A DNA stretch of 64,000 nt, from the NCBI GenBank assembly GCA_016124655.1, contig WGNI01000012.1, forward strand, positions 34,201 to 98,200, written 5' to 3'. How positions within the stretch are numbered: position 1 is the first letter of the stretch; the number at the start of each line of letters is the position of its first letter. This document shows positions 43,981-55,496 of this stretch, one piece after another. A program made the position numbers and the translations under genes. Source of the stretch: Alphaproteobacteria bacterium. Lineage in GTDB: Bacteria > Pseudomonadota > Alphaproteobacteria > Caulobacterales > Aquidulcibacteraceae. The notes beneath the pieces were generated by a model, which was given only the letters and a program-made list of their open reading frames with translations, made no database searches and was not told the origin of the DNA.

Positions 43981-45156
43981 TTACGGCGTGTGGCCGCCGT
44001 GCGGGTTGACGCCGGTGAAGCCCGGATCATTGACGCGCGACGCCGCCGGCGGTTCGCCCTGACGCGCGACGCCGGTATTGGCTTGGCCCTGGGCCTGCGC
44101 GGGCGGCGGCGTGCCGGGCGCGCCGCCCAAAATTTCGGTGCCGCGGCGCTGGATCCATTTGGCGATATCGTCGGCCATGATGCCCGCGACGACGCCGACC
44201 AATCCCACCGTGAACGGATTGAGCATCGCAGCGTTGGACGCGGCGGTATTCTGCCCCGGCACGAAAGACAATCCCGCAAGCGTCGCGTTGGCGACCACGT
44301 AAAACGCCAACGCCGTAACCATACCGAAAATCAGGCGGACAATGATTTCGGCAAACGTCACCGGCGTCGCGCGGCTCATGTAAGCGGGGAACAGATACAG
44401 GATCGCGCCCAATGCGCCCATCAGCAGCACGAGAAGCGTCGACAAGAACGCCGGGTGCGCCTGCACCATGGCTGCGCCGATGCGCAGCGGGCTGGCGGCG
44501 ACGAGCGCCTGCGCTTCGGAATGGATGCGATCGTATTCGTTCACGTCGGAAACAAGGGTTTGCTTCAGGCCGTTGATGCGGCGCGTCGATTCCTGCACGG
44601 TTCCGCCGACGAGCCGTTGGCGCTGAATGAGATCGCGGCGCTCGCGTTCCTGGGCGATCTCCTCTTCGCCGAGCGCGCCGAGCCGATCGGCTTGTTCGCG
44701 GATCATGGAAATGGTTTGGCTTTCCGCAGCCGGCAGGCCGGGCCGTCCGGCCAGCGAGCGGGCGCGCTGCTCCAATTGCACGCTGTCGAGCGCTGCCGGC
44801 GATTCCGAAGACGGAATGCCGAGCCGTTCTTCGATGGTGGCAATGTTCGACGCCAGCGATCCCATGACGGCGGTGATCTCGGCTTCGCGGGCTTCGGCCT
44901 GTCCATCCAAACGCGCGAGGCCCTGCTCGATTTCCAGAAGCTCGCCGCGCTGATCAGCGGTCTGCTGCAAGATCTCATCGATCTGGGATTCAATATCGCT
45001 CAGCTGAGACAGCGACAGCGTGCCATTGGAGCCCGCGACGTGTTGCGCCAGGCTGAACTGGAACGAGCGCGCGCTGAACAGGAGCGAGTTGATGAACAAC
45101 GCGCCGACCATGATCACGGCGAGCGCAAAGCCCACCAGCCATTTGTGAACAGACAT
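43981..45156 (-). CDS. Membrane protein with coiled coil, function unknown
   Basis: A 391-residue protein. An N-terminal span (KWLVGFALAVIMVGALFINSLLF) is followed by a long charged helical region (about residues 50-215, rich in Glu, Gln and Arg heptads) and then three hydrophobic segments (LSTLLVLLMGALGAILYLF, IIVRLIFGMVTALAFYVVA, NPFTVGLVGVVAGIMADDI). The C-terminal tail is Gly/Pro/Ala-rich. The topology suggests an extracytoplasmic coiled coil between membrane anchors. I do not recognise the family. ATG 45156 has GAGGGG at 9 bases; an ATG at 45165 is too close to that box. Confidence 0.72.
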   Translation of the reverse strand: MSVHKWLVGFALAVIMVGALFINSLLFSARSFQFSLAQHVAGSNGTLSLSQLSDIESQIDEILQQTADQRGELLEIEQGLARLDGQAEAREAEITAVMGSLASNIATIEERLGIPSSESPAALDSVQLEQRARSLAGRPGLPAAESQTISMIREQADRLGALGEEEIAQERERRDLIQRQRLVGGTVQESTRRINGLKQTLVSDVNEYDRIHSEAQALVAASPLRIGAAMVQAHPAFLSTLLVLLMGALGAILYLFPAYMSRATPVTFAEIIVRLIFGMVTALAFYVVANATLAGLSFVPGQNTAASNAAMLNPFTVGLVGVVAGIMADDIAKWIQRRGTEILGGAPGTPPPAQAQGQANTGVARQGEPPAASRVNDPGFTGVNPHGGHTP

Positions 45157-45256
45157 CCCGACCATCCCCTCGCATGGCGCCGTCGTCTTGCGACGGCTTT
45201 AACCGTTTCTTAGCGCATTCCGCGCGCTGGCGCCTTGGGGAATTTGCCGGAGGCGC

Positions 45257-46465
45257 TCAACTTACGGGCGCGCCGGCGGGCCGGGGCGACAGCGCCCAAA
45301 ACTGCGCGGGACTGTTCATGCGTTCGGCCGCTGCGCCCGCTTCCGGGCCGACGCCGAAGAACACGTCGCCACGTTCGGGGCCGCGCCGGATCGCGCCGCC
45401 GGTGTCCTGGGCCACCAGCAGCCGGGTGAAGGGCGCGCCGTCGAAGCTCGCCGCGACGAAGAGGAGCGCGCCGTAAGGGTGGTAGTCGGGGTCGACCGCC
45501 AGCGAGCCCATCGGCGTCAGATTCACGTTGGCGGCGCCGCGTGGGCCGATGGCGGGATCGGCGATCGGCTCCTCGGCGAAGAAGACATAGGAGGGATCCG
45601 CGGCCAGGGCCTCGCGACCGGCGACGGGTCCGCGCTGCGTGATCCAGGCTTTGAAATTGCCCCAGGTGGCGCCGTTGGAAAGCTCGCCGCGGTCGCGCAG
45701 CGCGCCGATGGCGGAGCGCCAGCGATAGCCGTTCTGCGCAGCGAACGCCGCGCGGGCCTGAGAACCGTCGGGAAAGCGGAGCCGGCCGGAGCCCTGGACC
45801 TGGAGATTGTAGACGTCCGCCGGATGGGCATAGGCGAAGGCCTGGCCGGCCGTGGGCTGGATGGCACGCCGCTCCGGATAGGGCTGGACGCGATCGCCGT
45901 TCAGCCGGCCGGTCAGACGGCGCGGGGCGCCGCGCAGCGTGTCGCTGTCATAGGCCTCGGCGAACGCGGAAAGCTCGACGGTAACCATGTCGCTGGGGCG
46001 GCTGAGGAACGGTTCAGTGAACGCGCCTTCTGGCGTGCGGCGGGCCTCGATGATGGGCTCGAAATAGGCGGTGAGCCGCGCTTCGCCCTGGCCGGACACG
46101 CGCTGAGGCGTGAAATAAGCCTCGAAGAAAGCCCGCTCCTGGCCCGGGCCCACAGTGAGCCCGGCGCGGCAGGCGGGCAGCCAGTCGCTGATCGCGCCGC
46201 CATGGCGGCCCTGCCCTACCGGATCGGACGGCGTGCGCCGGGCCCAGGCGTCGCACTGGCGGCGGAAGGCGGCGAGCGCGGGGGCTGCCTCGGACTGGGC
46301 CCAGCCGGGCAGCGCGTCGAACTGCGTCGGCGTGAGGCGGAAGCTGGGTTGCACGGGGGTCGCGACGGCGGGCGTCGTGGGGGCTTCCGGCGCCGGGCGG
46401 CTGGCGCAGGCGCTCAAGCCTGCCAGGACGGCCATCGCCCAGATGCCGTGCGGCGCTTTCGTCAT
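45257..46465 (-). CDS. mltA: Membrane-bound lytic murein transglycosylase A
   Basis: A 402-residue lipoprotein (signal with lipobox LSAC, Cys20) that cleaves peptidoglycan glycan strands to 1,6-anhydro products. Seen: the MltA domain start LTAYFEPIIEARR, VQGSGRLRFPDGS, and the 3D-type end FTRLLVAQDTGGAIRRGPERGDVFFGVG with the catalytic Asp region. CAGGAG lies 7 bases before the ATG. It is divergent from nadA; the 260-base gap carries the nad operators. Confidence 0.92.
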   Translation of the reverse strand: MTKAPHGIWAMAVLAGLSACASRPAPEAPTTPAVATPVQPSFRLTPTQFDALPGWAQSEAAPALAAFRRQCDAWARRTPSDPVGQGRHGGAISDWLPACRAGLTVGPGQERAFFEAYFTPQRVSGQGEARLTAYFEPIIEARRTPEGAFTEPFLSRPSDMVTVELSAFAEAYDSDTLRGAPRRLTGRLNGDRVQPYPERRAIQPTAGQAFAYAHPADVYNLQVQGSGRLRFPDGSQARAAFAAQNGYRWRSAIGALRDRGELSNGATWGNFKAWITQRGPVAGREALAADPSYVFFAEEPIADPAIGPRGAANVNLTPMGSLAVDPDYHPYGALLFVAASFDGAPFTRLLVAQDTGGAIRRGPERGDVFFGVGPEAGAAAERMNSPAQFWALSPRPAGAPVS

Positions 46466-46601
46466 GGGATGCTCCTGACTTCTCGCCGCGCCTCTTAACC
46501 TACGCGCGCGGGCGCGGTCATGTGACGATGCGGGCAAGGCGGTCGTTCGCGCGAAACGCGAGGTCTTGCGCGGGGCGAATCGCGCGGTTACTGTGACGAA
46601 G

Positions 46602-46624
46602 CTTATGCTACAAAAGAGCATAAG
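46602..46624. promoter_or_regulatory. Operator 1 upstream of nadA (8-bp inverted repeat)
   Basis: CTTATGCT (46602-46609) and AGCATAAG (46617-46624) are exact inverted repeats with a 7-base spacer. The core TATGCT-N7-AGCATA recurs at 46666-46684, centre to centre 62 bases away, close to six helical turns. Proposed binding site for a NadQ-like regulator such as the one encoded at 7686-8669. Confidence 0.7.
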
Positions 46625-46639
46625 TGGCGCGCTCGGGCA

Positions 46640-46668
46640 TTGACCCGAGCGGTTTACGCCCTAAATAT
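46640..46668 (+). promoter_or_regulatory. Putative nadA promoter
   Basis: TTGACC at 46640-46645 is a near-consensus -35 box. With 17-base spacing the -10 would be AAATAT at 46663-46668 (weak). The -10 overlaps operator 2, so bound repressor would block polymerase. Confidence 0.45.
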
Positions 46669-46684
46669 GCTCACAGAGAGCATA
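46666..46684. promoter_or_regulatory. Operator 2 upstream of nadA
   Basis: TATGCTC (46666-46672) and GAGCATA (46678-46684) are exact inverted repeats with a 5-base spacer, sharing the core TATGCT-N7-AGCATA with operator 1. It overlaps the proposed -10 and ends about 40 bases before the nadA ATG. Confidence 0.72.
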
Positions 46685-46725
46685 ATAGCGCCCCAAAGGG
46701 CGCGCTTGGACCAGGGAGGCCTCGC

Positions 46726-47889
46726 ATGGCCCGGATTATCGACGCCCCTCTCCGCCACGCCGACGCGGACTGCGAAACGCGTCCCGGCATCGGCCAATGG
46801 GGCGCGCTCGACGCATCCACGAAGCGCGGCCTTGCGTTTACGCCGGCGGTGAAGCGGGAAACCGATGCGCTTTATGAGAAGGTCGAGCATGTCATTCCGC
46901 CGTTCGAGTGGCCGGCCTATGCGCCGCTGATCGCTGCGATCAACCGGCTGAAGCGGGAGAAGAACGCCGTCATTCTCGCGCACAATTACATGACGAGCGA
47001 AATCTTCCATTGCGTGGGCGATTTCCGCGGCGACTCGCTGCAGCTCGCGCGCGAGGCCGCACGCACGGACGCGAAGGTCATTGTGCAGGCCGGTGTGCAC
47101 TTCATGGCGGAAACTTCGAAAATTTTGTCGCCAGACAAAACGGTTCTCATTCCCGACATGCGCGCGGGCTGCTCGCTGGCGGCGTCGATCACCGGCGCGG
47201 ACGTGCGGCTGATCAAGGAACGGTTTCCCGGCGTGCCGGTCGTCACCTACGTGAACACGTCAGCTGATGTGAAAGCCGAAAGCGACATCACGTGCACGTC
47301 GTCGAACGCGGTGCAGGTGGTGGAATGGGCGGCGAAGGAATGGAATAGCGACCGCGTCATCCTGATTCCAGACGAGTATCTGGCCAAGAACGTCGCCACA
47401 ATGACGACGGTGAAAATCATCGCCTGGCATGGCCGCTGCGAAGTGCATGAGCGCTTCTCGGCGGAAGACATCGTGGAATTGCGCGCGGCGCATCCCGGCA
47501 TCGTGGTGCTGGCGCATCCGGAATGCCCGCCGGACGTGATGGCGGCTGCGGACTATGCCGGCTCGACGGCGGCGCTGGCGAATTACGTGACGACGCGGCG
47601 GCCGGGCAAGGTCGTGCTGCTGACGGAATGCTCGATGAGCGACAATGTCGCCCAGGCCGCGCCGGACGTGGACTTCATTCGCCCGTGCAATCTGTGCCCG
47701 CACATGAAGCGCATCACGCTGGAGGCGATCCATGACGCGCTCGTCGAGATGAAGCATGAAGTGACGATCGATGAAGACGTGCGCGTGCGCGCGAAACAGG
47801 CGATCGATCGCATGCTGGCGCTGCCGAAGACCGACAAGCCGCTGGATTTCGAAACCGGCGCGCGCGAAGTCGCAGTTGAGGTGGTGTGA
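46726..47889 (+). CDS. nadA: Quinolinate synthase
   Basis: A 387-residue iron-sulfur enzyme that condenses iminoaspartate with dihydroxyacetone phosphate to quinolinate. Seen: [32 protein letters not shown] with a cluster Cys, [17 protein letters not shown], and [17 protein letters not shown] with the C-terminal Cys ligands. I start at ATG 46726, with GGGAGG 6 bases upstream; an in-frame start near 46624 would put the operators inside the gene. It heads nadA-nadB-nadC, with a palindromic repeat between nadA and nadB. Confidence 0.95.
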   Translation: MARIIDAPLRHADADCETRPGIGQWGALDASTKRGLAFTPAVKRETDALYEKVEHVIPPFEWPAYAPLIAAINRLKREKNAVILAHNYMTSEIFHCVGDFRGDSLQLAREAARTDAKVIVQAGVHFMAETSKILSPDKTVLIPDMRAGCSLAASITGADVRLIKERFPGVPVVTYVNTSADVKAESDITCTSSNAVQVVEWAAKEWNSDRVILIPDEYLAKNVATMTTVKIIAWHGRCEVHERFSAEDIVELRAAHPGIVVLAHPECPPDVMAAADYAGSTAALANYVTTRRPGKVVLLTECSMSDNVAQAAPDVDFIRPCNLCPHMKRITLEAIHDALVEMKHEVTIDEDVRVRAKQAIDRMLALPKTDKPLDFETGAREVAVEVV

Positions 47890-47935
47890 CACAAAGATAT
47901 CGGGCGCAATTGACGCCGGCGCATGAGGGCACTTG

Positions 47936-48080
47936 CCTTCTCCCCTTGTGGGAGAAGGTGGATCGGCGCGAAGCGTCGAGACGGATGAGGGGTGTGAGCG
48001 GAACCATGAGACGCCATCGCGGTCACCCCTCACTCGTCACTCGCTGCGCTCGCGACACCCTCTCCCACAAGGGGAGAGGG
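47936..48080. repeat. Large palindromic element between nadA and nadB
   Basis: About 145 bp: left arm 47936-47958 (begins CCTTCTCCCCTTGTGGGAG) and right arm 48058-48080 (ends AAGGGGAGAGGG), with GGATGAGGGGTG / CACCCCTCAC pairing inside. Same family and layout as the element inside ileS (30898-31034), but here in a spacer, where it could alter nadB expression relative to nadA. Confidence 0.87.
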
Positions 48081-48127
48081 ATCGCGCCCCATACGCTTTC
48101 CGATCGATAGCGCTGACGTATCGCGGC

Positions 48128-49612
48128 ATGACCGACGCGGCGACCTCTTCTCCCCTGATCATCGGCGCGGGCCTCGCCGGGCTTTTCCTGGCGTTGAAGC
48201 TGGCGCCGCGGCGGGTGCGCGTGGTGACGCCCTCGCCGCTTGGCGAAAACGCGGCGAGCGCTTGGGCGCAGGGCGGCATGGCGGTCGCGCTTGCCGCCGG
48301 CGACAATCCCGCGCTGCATGCGCAGGACACTATTAAAGCTGGCGCGGGTCTCGTCGATCCCGCCGTCGCGCATCTTCTGGCGGAGGAAGGGCCGGCGCGC
48401 GTGGTCGATCTCATCGCGCTCGGCGTTCCGTTCGATCGCACCAGCGACGGCGCGCTGGCGCAAAGCCTGGAGGCGGCGCATTCGCGGCCGCGCGTCGTGC
48501 GCGTCGCCGGCGATCTTGCGGGCAAGGCGATCATGGATGCGCTGATCGCAGCCGCGCAGCATGCCGACCACATCGACTTCATTGAAGGACTATCCGCGCG
48601 GGCGCTGATGCTCGACGCGGACGCGCGCGTGGCGGGCGCCGTATTCCGCGATCAGGCCGGCGGCGGCGTATCGTTGCCGGCAAGCGAAATCATTCTCGCG
48701 ACCGGCGGCGCGGGCGGGCTTTTTGCGGTGACCACCAATCCATCGACGGCCGTTGCGCATGGCCTGGCGATGGCGGCGCGCGCGGGCGCGCTGATCGCCG
48801 ATCCCGAATTCGTGCAATTCCATCCCACGGCGATCGATGTGGGCCGCGATCCCGCGCCGTTGGCCACGGAAGCGCTGCGCGGCGAAGGCGCCAAGCTGGT
48901 CAATGCTGCGGGCGAGGCGTTCGTCTCCGAGCTTGCGCCGCGGGATGTCGTGGCGCGCGCGATCCATCGCGAGCGCGAAAGCGGGCGCGGCGCGTTTCTG
49001 GATACGCGCGCGGCGATCGGCGCGCATTTTCCGGAGCATTTCCCGACGGTGTTCAAGGCCTGCATGGATGCGGGTCTCGATCCGCGCCGCGATCTCATCC
49101 CCGTGGCGCCGGCGGCGCATTATCATATGGGCGGGGTGGTTTCCGATCTGTGGGGACGCGCCACGATCGAAGGCCTTTCGGTGGTCGGAGAATGCGCATC
49201 GACTGGGGCGCACGGCGCCAACCGGCTCGCGTCGAACTCTCTTCTTGAGGCTGTTGTGTTTGCAAATCGCATTGCGGACCGACTTCGGGACTCGACGCCG
49301 CGGTCGCCCGAGCGTGTCGATGCCCTTGCGCCGCCGGACTTGCCGGACGCTGCGCGCGCGCGACTGCGCACGGCGATGCAGGCGCATTGCGGCGTGGAGC
49401 GCTCCGCTGCTGGTTTGGAACGGCTGCGCGAAGACATCGACGGCTTGCGCGGCGCGCACGGCGCGGCGAACGAATTGATCGTCGCGCGGCTGATGGCCGA
49501 TGCGGCGCTGCGCCGTGAGGAAAGCCGCGGCGGTCATTACCGCACCGATTTCCCCAATGCGTCGCAAACGCCGCAACGCACCTTCCTCACGCTGGACCGG
49601 AGTGCGCCATGA
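48128..49612 (+). CDS. nadB: L-aspartate oxidase
   Basis: A 494-residue FAD enzyme that oxidises aspartate to iminoaspartate for NadA. Seen: the dinucleotide-binding IIGAGLAGLFLALKL, AASAWAQGGMAVAL, VQFHPTAI, HYHMGGVVSD, and GAHGANRLASNSLLEAVVFA, the flavin-covering signature. The ATG at 48128 follows the palindromic element. The stop overlaps the nadC ATG (ATGA), so the two are translationally coupled. Confidence 0.94.
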   Translation: MTDAATSSPLIIGAGLAGLFLALKLAPRRVRVVTPSPLGENAASAWAQGGMAVALAAGDNPALHAQDTIKAGAGLVDPAVAHLLAEEGPARVVDLIALGVPFDRTSDGALAQSLEAAHSRPRVVRVAGDLAGKAIMDALIAAAQHADHIDFIEGLSARALMLDADARVAGAVFRDQAGGGVSLPASEIILATGGAGGLFAVTTNPSTAVAHGLAMAARAGALIADPEFVQFHPTAIDVGRDPAPLATEALRGEGAKLVNAAGEAFVSELAPRDVVARAIHRERESGRGAFLDTRAAIGAHFPEHFPTVFKACMDAGLDPRRDLIPVAPAAHYHMGGVVSDLWGRATIEGLSVVGECASTGAHGANRLASNSLLEAVVFANRIADRLRDSTPRSPERVDALAPPDLPDAARARLRTAMQAHCGVERSAAGLERLREDIDGLRGAHGAANELIVARLMADAALRREESRGGHYRTDFPNASQTPQRTFLTLDRSAP

Positions 49613-50448
49613 CATCCCTGCCCGATCTCATCGTGGCGCCGATCGTGCGGCGCACGCTGGAGGAAGATCTCGGTCTTGCCGGCGACATCACCGCGGCGCT
49701 GATCGATGCGGACGCAACGCTGCGCGCACGGTTTGTGGTTCGCAAGTCCGGCGTGGTGTGCGGGCTGCAGCCGGCGCGGATAGCGTGCACGCTGGTTGCG
49801 CCGGAGATCCGCTTTCAGGCGACCGCGCAAGACGGCGATGTCTGCGTGGCTGGGGCGGTGATCGCGGAAGCGGAAGGGCCTGCGCGCGCAATCCTCACCG
49901 CGGAGCGCACGGCGCTGAATTTTCTCACCATGATGTCGGGTACGGCGACGCTGACGCGCGCGTTCGTCGACGCGGTTTCAGGTACGTCGGCCAGGATCGC
50001 GGCAACGCGCAAAACCTTGCCGGGTTTGCGCGCACTGCAAAAATACGCGGTGCGCTGCGGCGGCGGCTGGCCGCATCGCTATGCGTTGTCGGATGCGGTG
50101 CTGGTGAAAGACAACCATATCGCCGCGGCCGGCGGCGTGGGCGAAGCGATGCGCCGGGCGCGCGCGAGCGCGGGGCACATGGCGGCGATTGAAATTGAAA
50201 TCGACCGTCTCGATCAATTGGAGGATGCGCTTGCGCACCGGCCGAATGTTGTTCTGCTCGACAATTTTTCGCTGGACGATCTGCGCGAGGCGGTGTCGCG
50301 CGCCAAGGGACGCGCGCTGCTTGAGGCGTCAGGCGGCGTGACGCTGGACACCGCGGCGGCAATCGCGGCGACCGGCGTTGACGTGATTTCCGTCGGCGCA
50401 CTGACGCATTCGGCGCCCGCGCTGGACATCGGGCTGGACGCCATGTGA
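49609..50448 (+). CDS. nadC: Nicotinate-nucleotide pyrophosphorylase (carboxylating)
   Basis: A 279-residue quinolinate phosphoribosyltransferase making nicotinate mononucleotide. Seen: EDLGLAGDITAALI, AERTALNFLTMMSGTAT, TRKTLPGLRALQKYAVRCGG with the PRPP and quinolinate contacts, LVKDNHI, IEIEIDRLDQL, and LLEASGGVTLDTAAAIA. Third gene of the operon, coupled to nadB by a 4-base overlap. Confidence 0.95.
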   Translation: MTSLPDLIVAPIVRRTLEEDLGLAGDITAALIDADATLRARFVVRKSGVVCGLQPARIACTLVAPEIRFQATAQDGDVCVAGAVIAEAEGPARAILTAERTALNFLTMMSGTATLTRAFVDAVSGTSARIAATRKTLPGLRALQKYAVRCGGGWPHRYALSDAVLVKDNHIAAAGGVGEAMRRARASAGHMAAIEIEIDRLDQLEDALAHRPNVVLLDNFSLDDLREAVSRAKGRALLEASGGVTLDTAAAIAATGVDVISVGALTHSAPALDIGLDAM

Positions 50449-50471
50449 TCCTGCTGAACCAGGAGGATCGC

Positions 50472-51272
50472 ATGTCAGCGCGCAAGAGCATTTTCGTCAC
50501 CGGCGCAGGCTCAGGCATCGGGCGCGCGACCGCGCAATTTTTTGCGGCGAAAGGCTGGTTCGCCGGCCTTTATGACATCAATGCGTCCGGCCTCGATGAA
50601 ACGGCGAAGGATCTGCCGTTGGGGCAGTTCTGCAAGGGCGTGTTCGATGTGCGCGACCGCGCCGGCTGGGCGCAGGCGATGAACGCGTTCGCGGAGCAAA
50701 GCGGCAATCGTTTGGACGTTTTGTTCAATAATGCCGGCATCGGCAAATATGGCTGGTTCGAGGACATCACGCCGGAGGATTCCGACGCTGTGATCGACAT
50801 CAATCTCAAGGGCGTGGTGAACGGCGTGTATGCGGGGCTGCCGCTGCTGCGCAAAACCCCGAATGCGCGCATCATCAACACCGCGTCGGCCGCAGGCGTT
50901 TTCGGATCGCCGCAATTGGCGGTTTATTCCGCAACGAAGTTCGCGGTGCGCGGACTGACCGAGGCGCTCGATGTGGAGTTTTCACGCTATGGGGTGCGCG
51001 TCGTCAGCCTGATGCCGTGGTTTTTGGAGACCGCCATTCTCGATATGGGCGGATCAGCCGGCGCCAATCGCAATCTGCGCGATCAGATCCATGACACGCA
51101 TGCGGAAGTGTATCCCGTCTCGCTCGCGGCGCAGCGCGCATGGGACGCAGCCCATGGTGAGGACGTGCACTATATGGTGGGCAAGGAAGCGGAGCGCGCG
51201 CGGTTCGCGGCGCGTTTCTTTCCCAACGGATTACGTAACCGAATGAAGAAACAAATCGGCGCGGCGCAGTAG
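50472..51272 (+). CDS. Short-chain dehydrogenase/reductase
   Basis: A 266-residue NAD(P)-dependent oxidoreductase. Seen: VTGAGSGIGRATA (cofactor glycines), LYDIN with Asp at the strand 2 end (favours NAD), LFNNAGIG, NTASAAG with the catalytic Ser region, and YSATKFAVRG with YxxxK. The start ATG 50472 has AGGAGG 5 bases upstream. It begins 23 bases after nadC and may be carried by the nad operon. Substrate unknown. Confidence 0.9.
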   Translation: MSARKSIFVTGAGSGIGRATAQFFAAKGWFAGLYDINASGLDETAKDLPLGQFCKGVFDVRDRAGWAQAMNAFAEQSGNRLDVLFNNAGIGKYGWFEDITPEDSDAVIDINLKGVVNGVYAGLPLLRKTPNARIINTASAAGVFGSPQLAVYSATKFAVRGLTEALDVEFSRYGVRVVSLMPWFLETAILDMGGSAGANRNLRDQIHDTHAEVYPVSLAAQRAWDAAHGEDVHYMVGKEAERARFAARFFPNGLRNRMKKQIGAAQ

Positions 51273-51274
51273 GT

Positions 51275-52411
51275 TTACGGCGCGCTGGGCCGCGCGGATG
51301 CGCCCAGATGCTGAGCGGGCGGCGGCGCCGCAATCGAGTCATTGGCGCGGGCAGGCTCCACGCGCGCGGGCGCGGCGGCGACCGGGGCGTCCGAGGCGGG
51401 CAACACGCCGGCAGCGCGGGCGCCGGGTTGCGCCGGCGCGACAGCAGGCTGGGCAGCGGGCGCTTGAGCCGCTTGGGCGACGGCGGGCTGCAGCACGGGC
51501 GCTGCGGCTTCGAGATCGGCCTCCTCCACAAGCGCCTCTTCGGCGACGGCCTCGTCGATCGGCAGCACGTCATCCAGGCTTGCGTCGGCGGCAGAGGCGC
51601 GAGGCGCGCGGCGCGCCATCGCGGCCATCAGCACCGCGCGCTCCGACCGATTGGGGAAGCGATAGAAGATGTGGGTGCCGACGCGCGTCGTCTCCACCAG
51701 GCCGCCGGACCAGTACGGATTGACCGCAGTGGTGTGGTAGTGCGTGGCGCTGCGCGTGACGGGGCGGGTGTAGCCCATCATCACCTGACGGGCGATGTGC
51801 TGGGCGCGCTCCCAGGCGCGTCCGCGGGGCCGCTTATTCAGCGAGCCGTCGCAGGTGAAGGTGAACTGGCAACCCGTGGCGCGGGTAGAGCCCTGATAGA
51901 CCACGCCGCAGATCGAGTTGGGATAGTGGCGCGACCGTACGCGGTTCATCACCACTTCGCCGACCGCGACTTGGCCGCGATAGGATTCGCCGCGCGCTTC
52001 ATAATAGACGGCCTCGGAGAGGCAGCGCAGCTGGCGCGGGTCGATCGTCAGTTCCTGGACGGGGCCTTGGGCCTCCGGCGCCGAGAGCGGCCCGCGCAAG
52101 GCGGCCTGCACCATCAGCGCGCGGCGGTCGAGGCCTTCAGGGCCAGCGACTGTGCCTGCGCCACGGGCGCGCACGCCGCCGGGCGTGCGCATGGAGATGA
52201 GTTCAATGCGCGCGGCGGGCTCGCCCTGGGCCGTTGATTGGCCGCGCATTTCCGCCTGAAACGCCATGGCGCGCGCGGCCCAATCGGCGCTGTCGCGCTG
52301 CTCCGACGCGCGGTGAGAGATCACCGGCATCGCGATCGCGGCGGCCGCAATGCAGGCGACCGCGGCTGCGCCCTGGCGCAGCGCGAAGGGATTACGTTCT
52401 AGCTCAACCAT
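51275..52411 (-). CDS. Cell wall hydrolase, SleB/Hydrolase_2 type
   Basis: A 378-residue peptidoglycan hydrolase. An N-terminal hydrophobic span (GAAAVACIAAAAIAMPVIS) anchors or exports it. The catalytic domain (about 120-250) shows LSEAVYYEARGESYRGQVAVG with the catalytic Glu, VMNRVRSRHYPNSICGVVYQ, CQFTFTCDG and THYHTTAVNPYW. The C-terminal 120 residues are low-complexity Ala/Pro/Glu. I use ATG 52411, although its ribosome binding site is poor; GTG codons 30-60 bases upstream in frame are possible starts. Confidence 0.87.
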   Translation of the reverse strand: MVELERNPFALRQGAAAVACIAAAAIAMPVISHRASEQRDSADWAARAMAFQAEMRGQSTAQGEPAARIELISMRTPGGVRARGAGTVAGPEGLDRRALMVQAALRGPLSAPEAQGPVQELTIDPRQLRCLSEAVYYEARGESYRGQVAVGEVVMNRVRSRHYPNSICGVVYQGSTRATGCQFTFTCDGSLNKRPRGRAWERAQHIARQVMMGYTRPVTRSATHYHTTAVNPYWSGGLVETTRVGTHIFYRFPNRSERAVLMAAMARRAPRASAADASLDDVLPIDEAVAEEALVEEADLEAAAPVLQPAVAQAAQAPAAQPAVAPAQPGARAAGVLPASDAPVAAAPARVEPARANDSIAAPPPAQHLGASARPSAP

Positions 52412-52819
52412 GACATCGGTTCGAATCGTCCCGATAAAGGTAGCAAAACGACGCCAAAACTTCACCAAAACCACTAACTCCCGATTAAGGGCGCCCCCAA
52501 CCGGCGCACGCTTTGGCTGCACATCCTGCGCAGGCGCGCCAGCAAGCCCCGTGCCCTTAGGCGGCTCACGGCTTGGCGCGCATACATGCCGGTCAGAGCG
52601 GCGGCGATTGACATTTTTGTAATGTTCGGGCGCAAAAGGGGCTGCCAAAAGCGATCTGTAGCGACCATTTCAGAGACGACGTCCGGCAAGTGCTTGCGGC
52701 GCAATGGATTCACCGCGCCGGATCGAAAACGCGCCTCGGTTCAAGAGGTTGCGGCGGCCGGTCGCAGGACAGACGCAGCAGGGCGCCTGGTGTGGCGCCA
52801 AAGACACGTTTTTGGAGCC
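52412..52819. other. 408-base region without a supported gene
   Basis: The stretch upstream of the hydrolase and downstream of ppdK has an open frame on the minus strand at 52474-52713 (79 codons), but it is very Arg-rich, starts with GTG without a clear ribosome binding site, and resembles no family I know. A plus-strand TTGACA occurs near 52608 without a -10. I see nothing else. Confidence 0.6.
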
Positions 52820-55492
<2,673 letters not shown>

Positions 55493-55496
55493 GCGC

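Noticed and set aside
46624..46725. Longer nadA start
   Set aside because: It would place the palindromic operators and promoter inside the coding region and lacks a ribosome binding site; ATG 46726 has GGGAGG.
47890..48127. Extra coding sequence at the start of nadB (frame open from 47933)
   Set aside because: The open stretch is the palindromic element translated; the FAD-binding start lies after ATG 48128, and the in-frame reading is a property of the repeat.
52474..52713. 79-codon frame in the gap between the cell wall hydrolase and ppdK
   Set aside because: GTG start without ribosome binding site, Arg-rich composition, no recognisable fold.
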